Source: Hirundichthys speculiger
Taxonomy: Eukaryota > Chordata > Actinopteri > Beloniformes > Exocoetidae
Reading direction: 5' to 3'
Length of the DNA: 64,000 nt
Assembly: GCA_018398805.1 (NCBI GenBank)
Contig: JAGFBZ010001584.1
Coordinates: 558,001 to 622,000, forward strand
In this document: positions 23,401 through 36,528 of the stretch, piece after piece
How the letters are laid out: each line of letters begins with the position of its first letter
Position numbering within the stretch: position 1 is the stretch's first letter
The notes under the pieces: model-generated
Told to the model about the DNA's origin: nothing
What the model saw: only the letters and a program-made list of their open reading frames with translations
Database searches by the model: none
Made by a program: the position numbers and the translations under genes

Positions 23401-26400
23401 TCTGATCCATTTGTTTTCAGAAAAGAGTTGGACGAGGTATTTCATCGCCTTACTCAGTTTGATCACAATGTTTTTCTAATCCCTGTGTGCCCTCCCGTGT
23501 GGTGCCAGAGGAGAGCAGCAAGTGAAAAAAACACCTCATGAACTGAGAGGCTTGCAGAAAAACAGGTGGGGCTGAGTCATTTGAGTTCAGCTGGCTTCAA
23601 GCTCACTTATTTTATTCCCAGTGATGTTATTTGATCTGGTCAAGGCTACATTTCAGCGCCATTAGCCAGCAGAAATGTTGACAGGGCAGAGGTCTCAATT
23701 TACTTTGTGCCTCAAGTGTCAATGTTTTGGCTCAACAGCAACAATCTGGACGTGCACTCAGCTGCCTCATCTGGGAGATTACCTTTGGTTTCTTTCTCTT
23801 TTCCCCCTGAATGCCATCATGCTCAATTTCCTTGTTGGCACGTGCTCTGTCTGACACAAAGACAATAGGCTGGCATGTCGACGAAGGTATCAGCGGGTGA
23901 GGTCATAAAAGATACATAGAACAGAAAAGAAGAGATGGACTTATCAGTAATCAAATATTTATAACCTGGATTATTTTAATGATGACACAAATTATATGTG
24001 GCGACAACTGACACATGATGGAGAAGAAGACAGGGTGTAAAAGAAAGATAGAAATGTGGCTACCACATGCATTCATTACCTTTTCTTTCTTTTTCTTGTC
24101 TTGCTGATGGCCAATAAGACAAGCAGGGTCAGAGAGATAAAATGAGATGAAAGGAGGAGGAAACACTTGAATATACAAGTCTGTTAGTTATGCTGAGTGA
24201 AGAGTGCATTCCAGTAAACATGTTGACAAGACAGAGAGATTTTAGGAAGAAAACTGATGAAATATGTAGATTGGATGTTTTTGAAAGTGGGTTGGAACAG
24301 AAGGTAGGATGCTCGATATCACAAGTATCAGCCACTACATCTACCATCAGGAGACAAACCTGCGTTTTGTCAGATTCAATGGTGTTCTCTGCTTCCCTAT
24401 GAAGAGAAACAGGAACACGTTAGCAATGCCACAAAAAACCCTTCATTCTTAATGGCCTAAGTCTGTGTTGTGATTATAATACCAATTTTGCTGTCAGCAA
24501 GACATGAGCTACCAAATGTTTCTTACTCAGATGTGCTCTGCTTCTCAGAGAACACCCTGAGGATAAACTCCCCGTCTTGATGGGGTTCGAAGGTCGTGGG
24601 GATGATGATGTACTCTCCTGGAGGGAGACGGAATCGCTCTGTTACTTCACGTAGGTTGATGTAGCTCTTGCATTTAGCTTTGGAGGCGTTATAGAGGAAA
24701 AAGTCCTTTGGCAGATGTTGATTCTGTCCTCGCATCTGAGGATGGAGGAGTGCAGAAACAGAGATTTATAGCAGATGGTGAGACAGGAAACAACTCTTCA
24801 TTTAAAAACTAGAAGTTATCTAATATTAAACTAATATCAACAAAAATGCTACAAACTTAAAGCTTTTATCTTCTTAAATGGAAGGTTTTTGACAGTTGCC
24901 TCTGCTTTATTTAAATACAAATTTAGTATCTTCAGTCTTTAAACTAACAAGCAAACTGAAAATTTCCCTTTAGAGTCTGGACCATCATGATTAATATTTA
25001 TTAAACTATATTCCGTCACTTTATGGGCTCAACAATTCCTTAAAATTTACATTTTAAAAAAAGAAGATTAGTATTCAGTGTATGGAGCACTGTTGCTTTT
25101 TAAAATCCAAATGCACAAGGTTTCACAAGGTCACCAAATGACAAGGTTTTGCTTGACCGGATACTATATATTGTTCTGCATGCTGCTGCAGGCCACACCC
25201 ACAACTCTCTGGAGAAACATCAAAACAGGTTAAGTGCTGATGTCATCAAAATAAGGCCCTTCTTCAAGAAAGGCATACCTCCTTCGGCACCTGCACAGAG
25301 ACAGATAGAGTAAACTGTCAGTTAGGACACATGAGTTCTTTTTTTTTGTAAAAAGATGAAGAGTCTGGCGTAACGGGATCACAACCTCATAAATGGAAAA
25401 TCCAATGGTGAGGAATTTGGCCCCTATATGGCGCTGCATCCTCCGACCTTTTTGCATCAGAGCAACCACAAAAGTGCAGGCCACCTGCCCGTCCTCTGGG
25501 TCGTCATCTTCCTCGCACAACTGCAGCCGGTACTGAGGATTTGTCCAAAATGTGTCTACAAAGCAGGGGTTCAGGCCGTAAGTTAAGACTTGGTTCAATA
25601 ACAAATTCTGATATAGAGAACAGAAAGACAAGATGTACCAGGGAAGTTTCTGCAACCGCCAGCAGAGCTGCCTCGCACCCAGCGCCCCTCATTGACTGAC
25701 ACCGTCCAGGTGTGTCTTATATCACCTTGCAGCGCATCGGGGGTCAGGTTGCACATCTCAAGCTTAGTAAAATTCTGCTTGAAATTATCAAAGGACATCC
25801 TGGAGGAAAATTGGTAAACAGGAAGTTTGTACTTGGAAAACACTCCAGTGAATTAAGTGTAACCAAATTTGATGTTGCTTAGAGATGGGAAATAAATTAG
25901 AATCAAAATTGAAAATAGGTTCATCTGCATCTGATGTCACATATTTCATAAAACTACAATATGATACAATAAGTATGTCAAACGTATTTTGTGGAATTAA
26001 CAAGAAGTCTGATCATGATTGAGCCCCCATGAGGCTTTACAATAGACTAATCATTTTTTTTTCTCTATTTTTAGACTTTTATCAGTCGTAGGACAAAAAA
26101 TGTAAAGTGGCTCAACATGGTGACGAAGGAAAGCCGACCACCAGTGGTTCCTACCAATAGTGTCTGAAAATAGGGCTGCATATCATAAGATCTGCATCTA
26201 CATATATGTTCATGACTTGACAATTGTGTGCAGAGAGCCTCACATGCATCCTCTGATTAAAACGTGCACGAGTCCATGTGAAGTACATGTGGACTTGCAG
26301 ATGCACCAGGCAAAACCCCAGCTCTTTTGACCGGTTAGATAAAGCTCATATAGACGTAAGAGGTCTTCAATGTTCAGAGGCCTAATGCATAAATAATAAA

Positions 26401-29400
26401 AACATACATGAACAAAAAACCTTTTTTCGACAGCATTTACAGTATATGTTGTAAGAAAAATCAGATTTCACACACACACAACAGACTTTTGGTAGACTAG
26501 AAACAGGATTCAAAAGAACATTTTAGCAGAAACATGTGACTGATCTTTGTCTGATTTTGTTTCTTTTTGTCTGTTTTTAAAATACACTCTCATTGAACTG
26601 AGCGTGTGTTTTACCTGGGTACTCTGGCTTCCTCAATCATATCAAAAACATGCTAGGCTGACTGCTGACTGAATGTTTTTGTGTGACTGCGTGTCTAAAT
26701 ACGATCCTGTAATGGACCGGAATAAATGAATGGACAGAATAAATGATTGTTGGTAAAGTAAAGCTGACTGCTGTGGTGGTGTTAAATCAACCCTGGCTCT
26801 ATTACTAGACGCTAATGAGTATCAACTTTCATTAGGGAACAAAATGACGTGAACTGAAGCAGTGTTGCGTTAGAATGGAATTTATGTTTCTACTGTTGCA
26901 GCTGTTCAACGTTAGTGAAAGCAGTGATGTCAGAATAACTTCTGTTTTAAGCCTCCAAAATATCTTTTACTTAAGTGATAGTGTGGGTCCTATAAACTTT
27001 TTATGTGTACAGAAAGTGTATTAAAAATGACTGTTTGTACAGGAATGTCTGTCAATCACAAATTTCTTCACAATACAATATTATATTCATTAACTGGATG
27101 ACGATTTGATGCGTATATATATTTAACAAAGTCACTCACTATATGATTTTGATTCAACTGATTGAGATTGATAATCACTTGAATTGAAATCACTTCCATT
27201 CATATGAAATCACAGTAAGATACTAAAAAACAATTTCACTTTTTTTCTAGGTTCAAATATGTAGTTTATTGAAAAAAGATCTGTTCTTTTAATAAAAATA
27301 GAGGATTACATGTATTAATGTGCGACATTTCTGTTTTGTATCAATGCAACTGGGTCATTACATCAGTGTATTATATGTAAATCGATGGATCATTACACCC
27401 CTACTTATTTATCTTTTTTTTTTTATATTTTGGCACTAGTGGCCTTTATTCACAGTGGAGACAGACAGGAAAGGGGGTAGAGAGAGAACAGGGAAGACGT
27501 GCAGCAAAAGGTCGCACAGGCCGGGAGTCGAGGGCGCGACTGCTGCGTCTTTTGAGAAAGATCGGTGCTGATTTACAGTCCTATGGAAGTAGATTATAAG
27601 CGCTCCTCTTTTTGTGTCTATGGACAATACTTTGTGTACTGGTAAGCTGCACTCACACTGCTTTTCTTGGTTCATTTTCAAATAAATAACTCACATTTTA
27701 CATGTGGCAGTGCCTCATTTCCTGCATCCGTTTTGTTGAGGGTAGTGGTTTGGAGAACAGTTTGGTGACTGAACTGCTACCAGACTGTGTAGTTTATGAC
27801 CCCAGTTGGGTTGCAACACGGATAAGCCACAAGTGCTGCAGACAAATGGACCGCCTCATCACGACCAGCAGCCTCTCCAATCAAGAAAAGACGTTTGGAG
27901 TTGAGGAGAGTGAACGAATTAAAAATAGAGGAAAAATACTTCGTTTGGTCAGGAGTACTTGGTCCTACTACTTCTGGACATCCTGAAATACCTTGTTGCA
28001 AGTCCAGGCTTTTCTTCTGTTATTTATCTTTGTCACAGTTCCACATTTCCATACCTCATATTTGCACACTTAGCAGCTACTTTGACCCGCCCTCAAACTG
28101 AATGAGAAACAGCCTCACAGCTGACATTATTTCCTGATGAAAGTCCCTTCTGCTGAGTAACTCTGGATTTTTTTCACTCAACTGTTGTGGTGAAATTTTA
28201 CTTGGGGCCAGCCAGACCAAGAAATCCTGTTTTTCCTTTTCACCACACTGGTGATGGCGGATGTGATGAGTAACAGTCACAGCAGTTTCACTCACCAGAA
28301 CTCACTCGTCTCTACAGTCTGTTTCTTTAGATTCTCCTTGTCTGCAATGGAAATTGTTGACCACTCCTTTGAACTGTAGAACAAAGTCATGCAACGTAAC
28401 ATCAACAGTGTAAAGAAACAAACCAGAATAAATTCACTATAAGATTATGTTTGTGTCAGTCCAATTATGCTGAGAGCTACATAAATACCTCCAGCATCAT
28501 AATCTGCTTAAATCAGCTATAAAACCATTATATAACTTGTTATGTTCTTTATGACAAATATTCTCTAGATATTCTCATATCTTACTTTGTACTCCAGGGG
28601 CCCTTCCAGAGAATCCAACCCCAGGGATTGCGCAAACGAATCAAACGGATTTTGGTGTCCTTTGAAACTTCGTCACACTAAAAAGAGAAAAAAACCCATC
28701 ACGTTCACATTTTTTTAAAGCCTTCAAATAATATAAACGTGTATTTAAACCTTATTGTACCTCCTCCAGGCCTATGATGGAGTAGGCATGACCCATGACC
28801 AGCCCCTGTTCAGTCCGTGACTCCAGTTCACTGGCTGAAAAAACCTGCCACACAAAACACACATCGAAGCAAAACATAGTCGAATTTTGAGAGAACTTAT
28901 TTTTGCTAAGGAGGACCAGATTTGCAAGCTTCACACTGCAATGTAATCTTTTGCTGATTTCCTTTTCCGTTTTTCACCTTCATAGTTCTGAATCTTTAAA
29001 TTTTCCAGTTCTCATCTCTTAATCTCATATTTGTTTCCTTAGACTCATTTCTCCACCACTTACGTCTATGGAGCAGCCCATCAGAGAGCCTCTCTGCAGC
29101 GCCCTCTTCATGATGCTGTAGAGCTCTTTGGTTGCCTCAGACAACTCAAAGAACTCGGTAACTCCACCTGTGAAATCCTCCATGGCTTCCAGTGTGTTCC
29201 CTCCTTTTAACGCCTCATAAGACCCGTGCAACCTGAGAGAGAGAGATCAATCATTTTGGTAACTGCGCTGACATGATTCTTCTCCAAGGCTTTTCACAGT
29301 GTCTGTAGCCAATTTAGGAAACATGAGGAGTTGTGTTCTTTGATGAAGTAATAACACCGCAAAAAAAATTGCTTCAAAATGACTTCTGGTTCAAGTTTCT

Positions 29401-32400
29401 ATCTTAAATCTTATTTAACTAGAAGTAAGTTCAAGTAGGTTTAACTCTCATTTTTAAATCTGTCACTTTTAAAGACAAAAAACATTTGTTTAAAGTTGTC
29501 ATTTTGCATGGAAAGGATCAGATATTTTACAGACTGAACGAGTAAACGGCCACACATTGGAGGTGACAATGCAGGAAGCTGCATGAGTTCAGACGGCAGC
29601 GGACAAAAATAGACTGCTTACTTGGCATAAGCTTTTTCCAGAAGAGCGCTCCAGAACTCATTGTTCCTGAAGGATTTGGTGAAAACCAGCTGGTTGTTGG
29701 AGGTGGGGATGCGGTCGTCCACAACCACATCAATCCATTCACCGTATCGCCAGAACTAAATAGCAGAGCAAAGTGAATACAGGAAAGTCAGTAGGAGAGG
29801 AAAAGACTTTATTGGACAGCAAAGAGTTAATGTTTCATGGATCAACATGTTTTAGTAGCTTGACCAGCCATCCTAATTCTTTTCTTCCTTGATACAAAGA
29901 ATCAGCCTGGTTCCTCTGGATTTAAGTTTGATTTTTTTGGGGTACTTCCAATACATGCAGAGGAAACTGCCTCCAGATCCAACAGAGGCTACCCGTGTAC
30001 CACAGATCATTGAAGTGTGAGGGGGTACCATTCACACTCATCCAGGGCTTTGCAGATCTGTGTCTTTCTGGTCTTCCTCGCCTTAGTAACTTCCTCCAGC
30101 TGTTCCAGGCAATGTAAATCACATTGACATTTTTCCCTATTTCATCTGTCCTCTCTCTTTAATCAGTGTCTTCCACCTTCACTACACAAAGACCTTTCAG
30201 CACCTTTTCTCCGGGTACTCCGGCTTCCTCCCACAGTACAAAGACATCCATGTCAGGTTAAATGGTGGTTCTAAATTGCTCATAGGAGTGATTGTGAGTG
30301 TGAGTGGTTGTTTGTCTTCATGTGGCCCTGTGATGGACTGGCGACCTGGTCAGGGTGAACCCCTGCCTTTCGCCCAAAGAGAGCTGAGATAGGCTCCAGC
30401 AGATCCCCGTGACCCTGCATAGGATTAGATGGGCATAGATAATGGATGGATGGATGGTCGTGTCCACAAAAAACTCCAAATGTAACACATTACCACCTGG
30501 CAGATTAAAAATAGCACCATTTTGCGGTACTCCGGTAGCTTTTATTAGATAAACATACAACCAACCAGAAAAACAAAGCATATGGCTTATGCAGAGTGAC
30601 AACCAGACTAGTAGACAAAAGAGTTTCAAAATGGCGTGCAGTGGTATTATTAGCAATTCTGCAGCCATCTTGGTTGTTTTGAATAGTGGCTTTCAGCCAC
30701 TCCTGTATGAGTCGTCACTTAAAGCCCACCCCCATCCTATTGTGATTGATGCTGTACATTCTGTACCAATGGAAACAGAATGAATTTCACAAGAAAGAAT
30801 TTTCATGAAGTTATTGGGTATGGCTGGCCAAGAGTAGGTTTTGGGCCATTTTACTGTCCACTTATTCTAACTGAGTGTACTGATTTTAATGTACTTGTAC
30901 TTTACAATGTATTGCTTCTTGATCGTGAATCTATAACATTTTGAGATCAATATTATCAGTTTATTCCTTTACATTTATTTGCCAGCTCTGAGATTGAGTC
31001 ACTTTGCCTAGTGAAATCAAAATATAAGGAACAAAACAAAAAAAAAAGATTGGTGCATTATTATATGATAACATCAGCTGAGATCAGCTAGATCTTTAAG
31101 AGCCAAGAGAGACTAAATATTTTAATTATCAATTTAGTTTTTGCTTTTGGTGCTTTTTAATATACTTTCATTCAGATTTTACAAACAGAAATAAATTTGC
31201 ACATAAAATTTCAGCTGTTTATATAAAACCTGGAAATGGAAGATCCCGGCATAGTTTTCAGTGAAGCTCTGGCCCGGGGGAATCACTCTGTACAGCAGCT
31301 TCTCATTCAGCGTGAGACAGGCGATGGCAGCGAGTAACCAGCAGTCACCTGTCAACAGTCGAATCGTGAGCTATGAGAGCCATTTCATTCAAGCATACCA
31401 CTTCTCAAAGTTGTCACAGATAAAGCCACATTGCTGCAGGTGTTAACAGTAAAAAGCTCAAAAGCTAATCCAGTTGTGCTGTGTGTCTGTGCCTGGCCTC
31501 CTGCACTGACTTTATCCTATTGTCTGGCTCAGCATTATTTTTTGATAATCCATAGTTATTCAGCATTTTTTTTTTTTTTTTTTGGGGGGGGGGGGGGGGG
31601 TTTCCTCAGTAAAAATTGTTGGACCCTTCCCTTTCACTTCAGAACACTTCTTGTGGCCATTTGGACATTTTGCTGGTAGTTTCTGACACAATTGCATTCC
31701 TATATGTTCAAGTTGAGCAAGAATACCTTTTATAAAGGCAGTTTTCTAAAGGCTTTCAGAGGAGCTTTAAGTAAGGGATCTTTTCTGGTCAGTTAATTTT
31801 TTTTTTAGTTTTACCATTCTTTTGTGCTGTTGGATGCGTTTTTTTTTGGGTCATTGTATTGCTTCTTCCCTTTTTCCCTTTTTCACCTCTAAACAACTGG
31901 AACACTCCAAAATTTAAACAGCTCTAGAGCTATTTGTAGATGGTTAGGAGAGTATAGTTTCTTTAGGGACAAAGTGACCTGATCCATAGCAGGAGCTCAG
32001 TGAATTCCAGCGTGAACTGTGATAGGATGCCACCTGTGCAACAAATCCAGTGGTGAAATTTCCTGGCTCCTAAATATTCCACAGTCCAACTGTCAGCTGT
32101 ATTATAAGGAAATGGAAGTGTTTGAGAACGACAGCAACTCAGTCCATGAAGTGGTAGGACACATAAACTGACGGAGCGGGATCAGTGGATGCTGAAGCTC
32201 ATAGTGCGAAGAAGTCGCCAACTTCCTGCAGAGTCAATCACTACAGACCTCCAAACTTCATGTGGCCTTCAGATTAGCTCACAACAGTGCAGAGAGCTTC
32301 ATGAATGGGTTTTCATGGTGGAGCAGCTGCATCCAGCCATACATCACCAAGTAGAATGCAAAGCGTCAGATGCAGTGATGTAAAGCAGCCACCAACTGGA

Positions 32401-35400
32401 CTCTAGAGCAGTGGAGGAACCTTTCACTGGAGTGAAGAATCACGCTTCTCCATCTGGTAATCTGATGGAAGGGTCTGGGTTTGGTGGTTGCCAGGAGAAT
32501 GGTACTTGTCTGACTGCATTGTGCCAAGTGTAAAGTTTGGAGAAGGGGGGGGGATTATGTTGTGGGGTTGTTTTTCAGGAGCTGGGCTGGACCTCTTAGT
32601 TCCAATGAAAGGAACTCTGAATGCTTCAGCAGACCAAGACATTTTGGAGAATTCCATGCTAACAACTTTGTGGGAACAGTTTGGAGCTGGCCCCTTCCTC
32701 TTCCAACATGACTGTGCACCAGTGCACACAAAGCAACGTCCATAAAGACATGGATGGAAGAGTCTGGTGTGGATGAACTTGACTGGCCTGCACAGAGTCC
32801 TGACCTCAACCTGATAGAAGACCTTTGGGATGAATTAGAGCAGAGACTGAGAACCAGACCTTCTGGTCCAACATCAGTGTTTGACCTCACAAATGCACTT
32901 CTGGAAGAACGGTCAAAAATCCCTATAAACACACTCCTAAACCTTGTGGACAGCCTTCCCAGAAGAGTTGAAGCTGTTCTAGCTGCAAAGGGTGGACCCA
33001 CGTCATATTGATTAGGAATGGGATGAACTAAAGCTCATATGTGAGTCAAGGCAGGTGAGCAAATACTTTTGGCAATATAGTGTATATATATATACATATA
33101 TATATTAGAGCAAAATGGGAATTAATGTCAGCATAGGGGACAATGAAGCTATGTCAAAATAAGTTGCTATTTTAAGCCTCTAACAAGACTTATAAATGTA
33201 ATTTCACTTATGTTGGAGTGTCATTTTAAATTTGTGCTTACAGGCATCTCTGTCTGTTCTTTTAAATTTTAAAAGCATGTGCGTCTCAAAAAAAGAGTAT
33301 AAGTAAATCTGACCAGCATGGTATATATTCATTGATCTTTTCTTCTTTTGCTACAAGGAATGTTTCTCCACATATATTCAACACCAGTTCCCATGCTCAG
33401 TAACCCTCTCCTGTTTTTTGTTTTATTGTGCATCTGTTTTATTTCTCTAGTATTCTTAGCATGCAGGCTAAAGCAACGTTGTATATGAAAGAAGAAACAG
33501 TTCAAATATTACCCAGTTCTCCTTGACAGATATCTGTTCGGTTGGCTCCATCTACGATGAACTGGGGGTTGTCACAAATCTCCTGGAAGACAGAAAACAT
33601 TAAGCTTAATTTTTGAGCATGTTTTTGGTTCTCCTTAAGAAATTATCAATGCATTAGCTCAAAAAGTACCAAATTTAATTCCATTAATCAGATATTGTTA
33701 GAAATGCTCTTTATCTTCAGATCACCTTAGCAACACAACACACACACAGAGACAGATTCATAGTCACATTTCTAAAACAGTTTTTGGAGAAGAAACACTT
33801 TACATTCTCCAGACATTTAATGCACTTGCATACTCATTTACGCAATGCGTAAAGATTGTTGGGTTATTCTTCTCAAATTTTACTTTAGTAATGCACTTGA
33901 ATGACAGTTTTAGAGGGCTCATTGCTTGTCGTTATATAAGTGATGCAGTTGGAAGATGGCCTTCCATAGAAGTTATTCTTTACTTGACACCTGAGAAGTC
34001 ACGAGATATATGATGAGATTTGAGTGTGATCAAAGGGGCATTAACCCATAAATGATTTTATTTTTCATACATTTCTACAAGATTTTGCTTTTGTTCTTTT
34101 GGGAAACTTTCAACATACTAAACTACCTCAAAAAAGAAAAACATACTGCAAAGACATTACAAACACACAAATTCGTAATACATAATAAGGACAAATAAAA
34201 AATGTCACACTCTATCAAATCACTAAATGCAAAACAGCAGTACTTATTTTCCTCTCATTACATGATTTACCATAACTGAGGCAGTAAAAATCCGAAGTCA
34301 TGTTCCCAATTTAGACCTTGCTCCGCTGCTGACCTCTGGATGAGGTTCACGTATCACTAATCTCAGCCAAATGTCACGAGCTACTTAAGTAATTTATCAT
34401 TAAGCAGGAATCACACCACAAATTACTGTCAGACTGGATTTATGAAGCTGTGACTACAAAATTGAGAGTGTAAAACACTTTACTATGAATGATTAAAATA
34501 AATGAGCTCTAATTGTCTGATGTTCATGTAGCTGAATCCCACATAAAATCTACAGTGAAACATATGTCAGAATTTCGGACATCTGAAAACCTCACAAAGA
34601 AGACTGGAAATTAAGGGTTTTCCCTGTCAAAGTGGCATGAAGGCGAGTTTTGGAGACGTCTAACCTTCTAACATCTAACCACTGAAAAAGACTTCCTCCA
34701 ACAAACCACCAAGTCTGTGGCCAGAAAAAAAAAGCAGCAATTGGCTGTTTGTTGAAACAAAGGACAACTGCTGGGCAGAAAGATAAAACGGAAGGCCATG
34801 GAGCTAAGAGGGGTGATCTTTGGATGTCAAGTTTCTCCACTGAGCCATTGTTGTGGATTCATCAACAGAACATCTATGGAGGAGAGGGTCCACCTGAAGA
34901 CTCCGATGACACCTACCCTCCCATCCATTAACCCCATCCTGCTGCCAGCACCATGGGTGTAGACTTGACACAAAGATCAAAACATCAACTCTTCCATCCA
35001 TCCATTATCTATGCCCACTTAATCCTATTCAGGGTCACGGGGATCTGCTGGAGCCTATCCCAGGAGGGCAGTGGTACACCGCCAGTCCATCGCAGTGGCC
35101 ACATGTAGACAAACAACCACACACACTCACAATCACTGCTACTCGCAATTTGGAACCACCAACCAACCTAACATGCATGTTTTTGGTCTGTGGGAGGAAG
35201 TCCGAAGTACCTGGAAGAAACACAAGCATGGGAAGAAGATGCAAACTCCACACAGAAAGGCCCCTGCTGAGGTTCGAACCAGGAACCTTCTTGCTGTGAG
35301 GCAACAGTGCTAACCACCAAGCCACCGTGCTGCCCACATCAAGTCTTTTTAACTCTCAATTCATATCTAATAAAACATCACTTATGATGTACCCTTTTGT

Positions 35401-36295
35401 ATTTTGGATACTTTTGTGCATTTTGTCAACAGGACTTTTACCAGAATTACAGTGTAATGACTGTTTTTCTACACTTTTCCATGTTTTCATTTCTGCTTCT
35501 CAGTGTGTGCCTGTGTGTGTGTGTGTGTGTGTGTGTCAGTACGTGAGCAGGTGTTGCAGTCCAGGGATGTGTGTCTCCTTCTTGCCAAATGATGTCTTTT
35601 GCCAAACTGTCCCACCTGCTATCCTATCAAGGCTACACATGATATCAAAAACAAAGTAATGGAAAGTATCAAACTAACTTGGAACGGTGAGCCAGATAAT
35701 TCACTGGTCATCACTGAGCTCCTGTTATGTTTCCCAGCATGGACAGTGTGTGAGAGTCAGCTGTCTGTGATTGTAGAAGGTGATAACCCATAAATATGCA
35801 CCCCGATCATGCAGTCATTTCAACCTGACACTCCACTCGTTTGCTGCGGCGGAAGTGTTGAGATACAAGGGGATTTTACAAGAGAGCTTTTATGAACTTG
35901 TAAGACCCTCTTCTGCGTTAAGTGCAACCTGGCTTGTAGAGCATAACTGTAAGGACATAATAATAACTGGAACTCACCGAGGGACGTTTCCACTCAAACT
36001 TCAATGAAGGTCTCTTACTGTAGAAAAGAGAGGAGTCACTTGCCGGGAACAGGGGGTCTTCAAACAAAACATTCTTCTTCACATATTTGTCTCGCAGTTC
36101 CAAAAAGGTCTTCAGACGCTTGGCATCTTTGACAGCCTCATTTCTGCTTAGAATTGCAGAGTAGATCGAGTTTGCTCCAGTGACGTTGTAATCGACTTTT
36201 CCATCAGGCTCGAGAGATGCTTCAGTTTCAAAAAGCACCTTCACCTTTGTTTCTTCTACAACAGGCACTTTCCCTGGATGTGTCTTGTCTCCCAT
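17428..36295 (-). CDS. capn3: Calpain-3 (p94), IS1-less, with two frame breaks
   Basis: Exons on minus: 35978-36295, 33513-33582, 31230-31348, 29622-29755, 29064-29232, 28761-28844, 28586-28677, 28296-28373, 25639-25799, 25386-25555, 25279-25290 (12 nt, VPKE), 24527-24735, 24360-24396, 24080-24103, 23783-23869, 21431-21509, 21281-21338, 21137-21201, 19754-19822, 19598-19676, 19302-19419, 18955-19013, 17428-17454. It is a calcium-dependent cysteine protease of the muscle sarcomere. The catalytic triad is intact: Cys132 (GDCWLLAA), His289 (GHAYSI), Asn315 (RLRNPWG). The beta-sandwich domain has [14 protein letters not shown] and [11 protein letters not shown]2 is present ([30 protein letters not shown]); the IS1 exon is absent. 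Penta-EF-hand exons follow. Exons 21431-21509 and 19302-19419 each carry one extra base; ignoring these the product is 771 aa (human 821), and read literally it stops at 613 aa. The identity is firm; a versus b copy is not resolved. Confidence 0.93.
21900..22870 (+). mobile_element. Degraded Tc1-like transposon with a nested insertion
   Basis: Plus-strand pieces resemble a Tc1-family helix-turn-helix ([14 protein letters not shown], 22069-22110). After an interruption they resemble the catalytic region (CTAGAAAGAACATGGAAACA, GACCTAATGCTCAACACCATG, AGCAAGGTGATGGAGGGCTGATGA; 22510-22860). Between about 22115 and 22443 lies a different repeat whose right end GAGAACCACTG is a common hAT-type terminus. 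It lies in the capn3 intron 21510-23782. Confidence 0.5.
22156..22169 (-). promoter_or_regulatory. CTCF core motif inside a repeat
   Basis: Plus-strand GCGCCCTCTGGTGG is the complement of CCACCAGAGGGCGC, which fits the CTCF core consensus at every position. It lies in the nested repeat in a capn3 intron. Occupancy is unknown. Confidence 0.4.
27413..27545 (-). mobile_element. tRNA-derived SINE fragment with poly(A)
   Basis: On minus it reads from a B-box-like CCCTCGACTCCCGGCCTG through CTCTACCCCCTTTCCTGTC to AATAAAGGCCACTAGTGCC and an A run. It is the same tail as the element at 11032-11190. The A box is truncated. It lies in a capn3 intron. Confidence 0.6.
30199..30457 (+). repeat. GATG-tailed SINE/RTE tail
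   Basis: The stretch from CTCCGGGTACTCCGGCTTCC through ATGGACTGGCGACCTGGTC to a (GGAT)n end is the same family as 1716-1853 but longer. It lies in a capn3 intron. A more decayed relative is at about 26,600-26,730. Confidence 0.65.
31566..31600. repeat. Homopolymer T then G tract
   Basis: An uninterrupted run of T (31566-31583) is followed directly by about 17 G. It lies in a capn3 intron. Such tracts are prone to length error in assembly. Confidence 0.85.
31985..33082 (+). mobile_element. Tc1-like transposon, 5' end lost
   Basis: The right end is intact (AAATACTTTTGGCAATATAGTG followed by TA at 33083-33084). The left part fades near CAGGAGCTCAGTGAATTCCAG at about 31990, with no matching left terminus. 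Plus-strand frames encode transposase pieces: [19 protein letters not shown] (about 32,535-32,595), [12 protein letters not shown] (32,710-32,745) and [20 protein letters not shown] (32,793-32,855), which carries the second Asp and the Glu of a DD34E triad. The frame breaks at about 32,745 and earlier stops abolish an intact protein. It lies in the capn3 intron 31349-33512. Confidence 0.85.
34993..35335 (-). mobile_element. tRNA-derived SINE with GATG-type tail
   Basis: Read on minus: a head at 35335 (GGGCAGCACGGTGGCTTGG, GGTTAGCACTGTTGCCTCAC) with a B-box-like GGTTCGAACC (35273-35282). The body carries GTGGAGTTTGCATCTTCTTC and CTTCCTCCCACAGACC, and the tail ends in (GGATG)n at 34993-35006. 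It is the longest copy of the family in this window and lies in the first capn3 coding-region intron. Confidence 0.75.
35512..35537. repeat. (TG)n microsatellite
   Basis: Thirteen uninterrupted TG units, in a capn3 intron. Confidence 0.9.
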
Positions 36296-36312
36296 CGTCT
36301 CAGCCTTTCGTG

Positions 36313-36318
36313 CAGCTG
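36313..36318. promoter_or_regulatory. capn3: E-box CAGCTG near the capn3 start
   Basis: A CAGCTG hexamer, the E-box type preferred by myogenic bHLH factors, lies 18 bp upstream of the capn3 ATG. It may lie in the 5' UTR. On its own this motif is common. Confidence 0.3.
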
Positions 36319-36528
36319 TTTCAAGAGTGAAAAAGAAACATCAGGGTCCTCCTTCTCTATGCAAAGACACTGAATGAAATTGCAAAACAACCCCAAGAAA
36401 CTTCCTGGATCCTCCCTGATGCCTCTGAACACTTTTGGTTCCCTTATTTGCTGGAGAGTGCTGCCACTGCTCTTGGATAGTCAACCATCCGGCTCTCACA
36501 CCATTAGTGTCCCTGTAGTTGGCTGGAC

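Noticed and set aside
23314..23541. 75-codon plus-strand ORF in a capn3 intron
   Set aside because: It has no similarity to a known family and no splice context. It is probably chance.
28845..29063. Possible hidden IS1 exon in the short capn3 intron
   Set aside because: The minus-strand frames contain stops and nothing resembling the IS1 motif region. The space is also tight for a 144-nt exon plus two introns.
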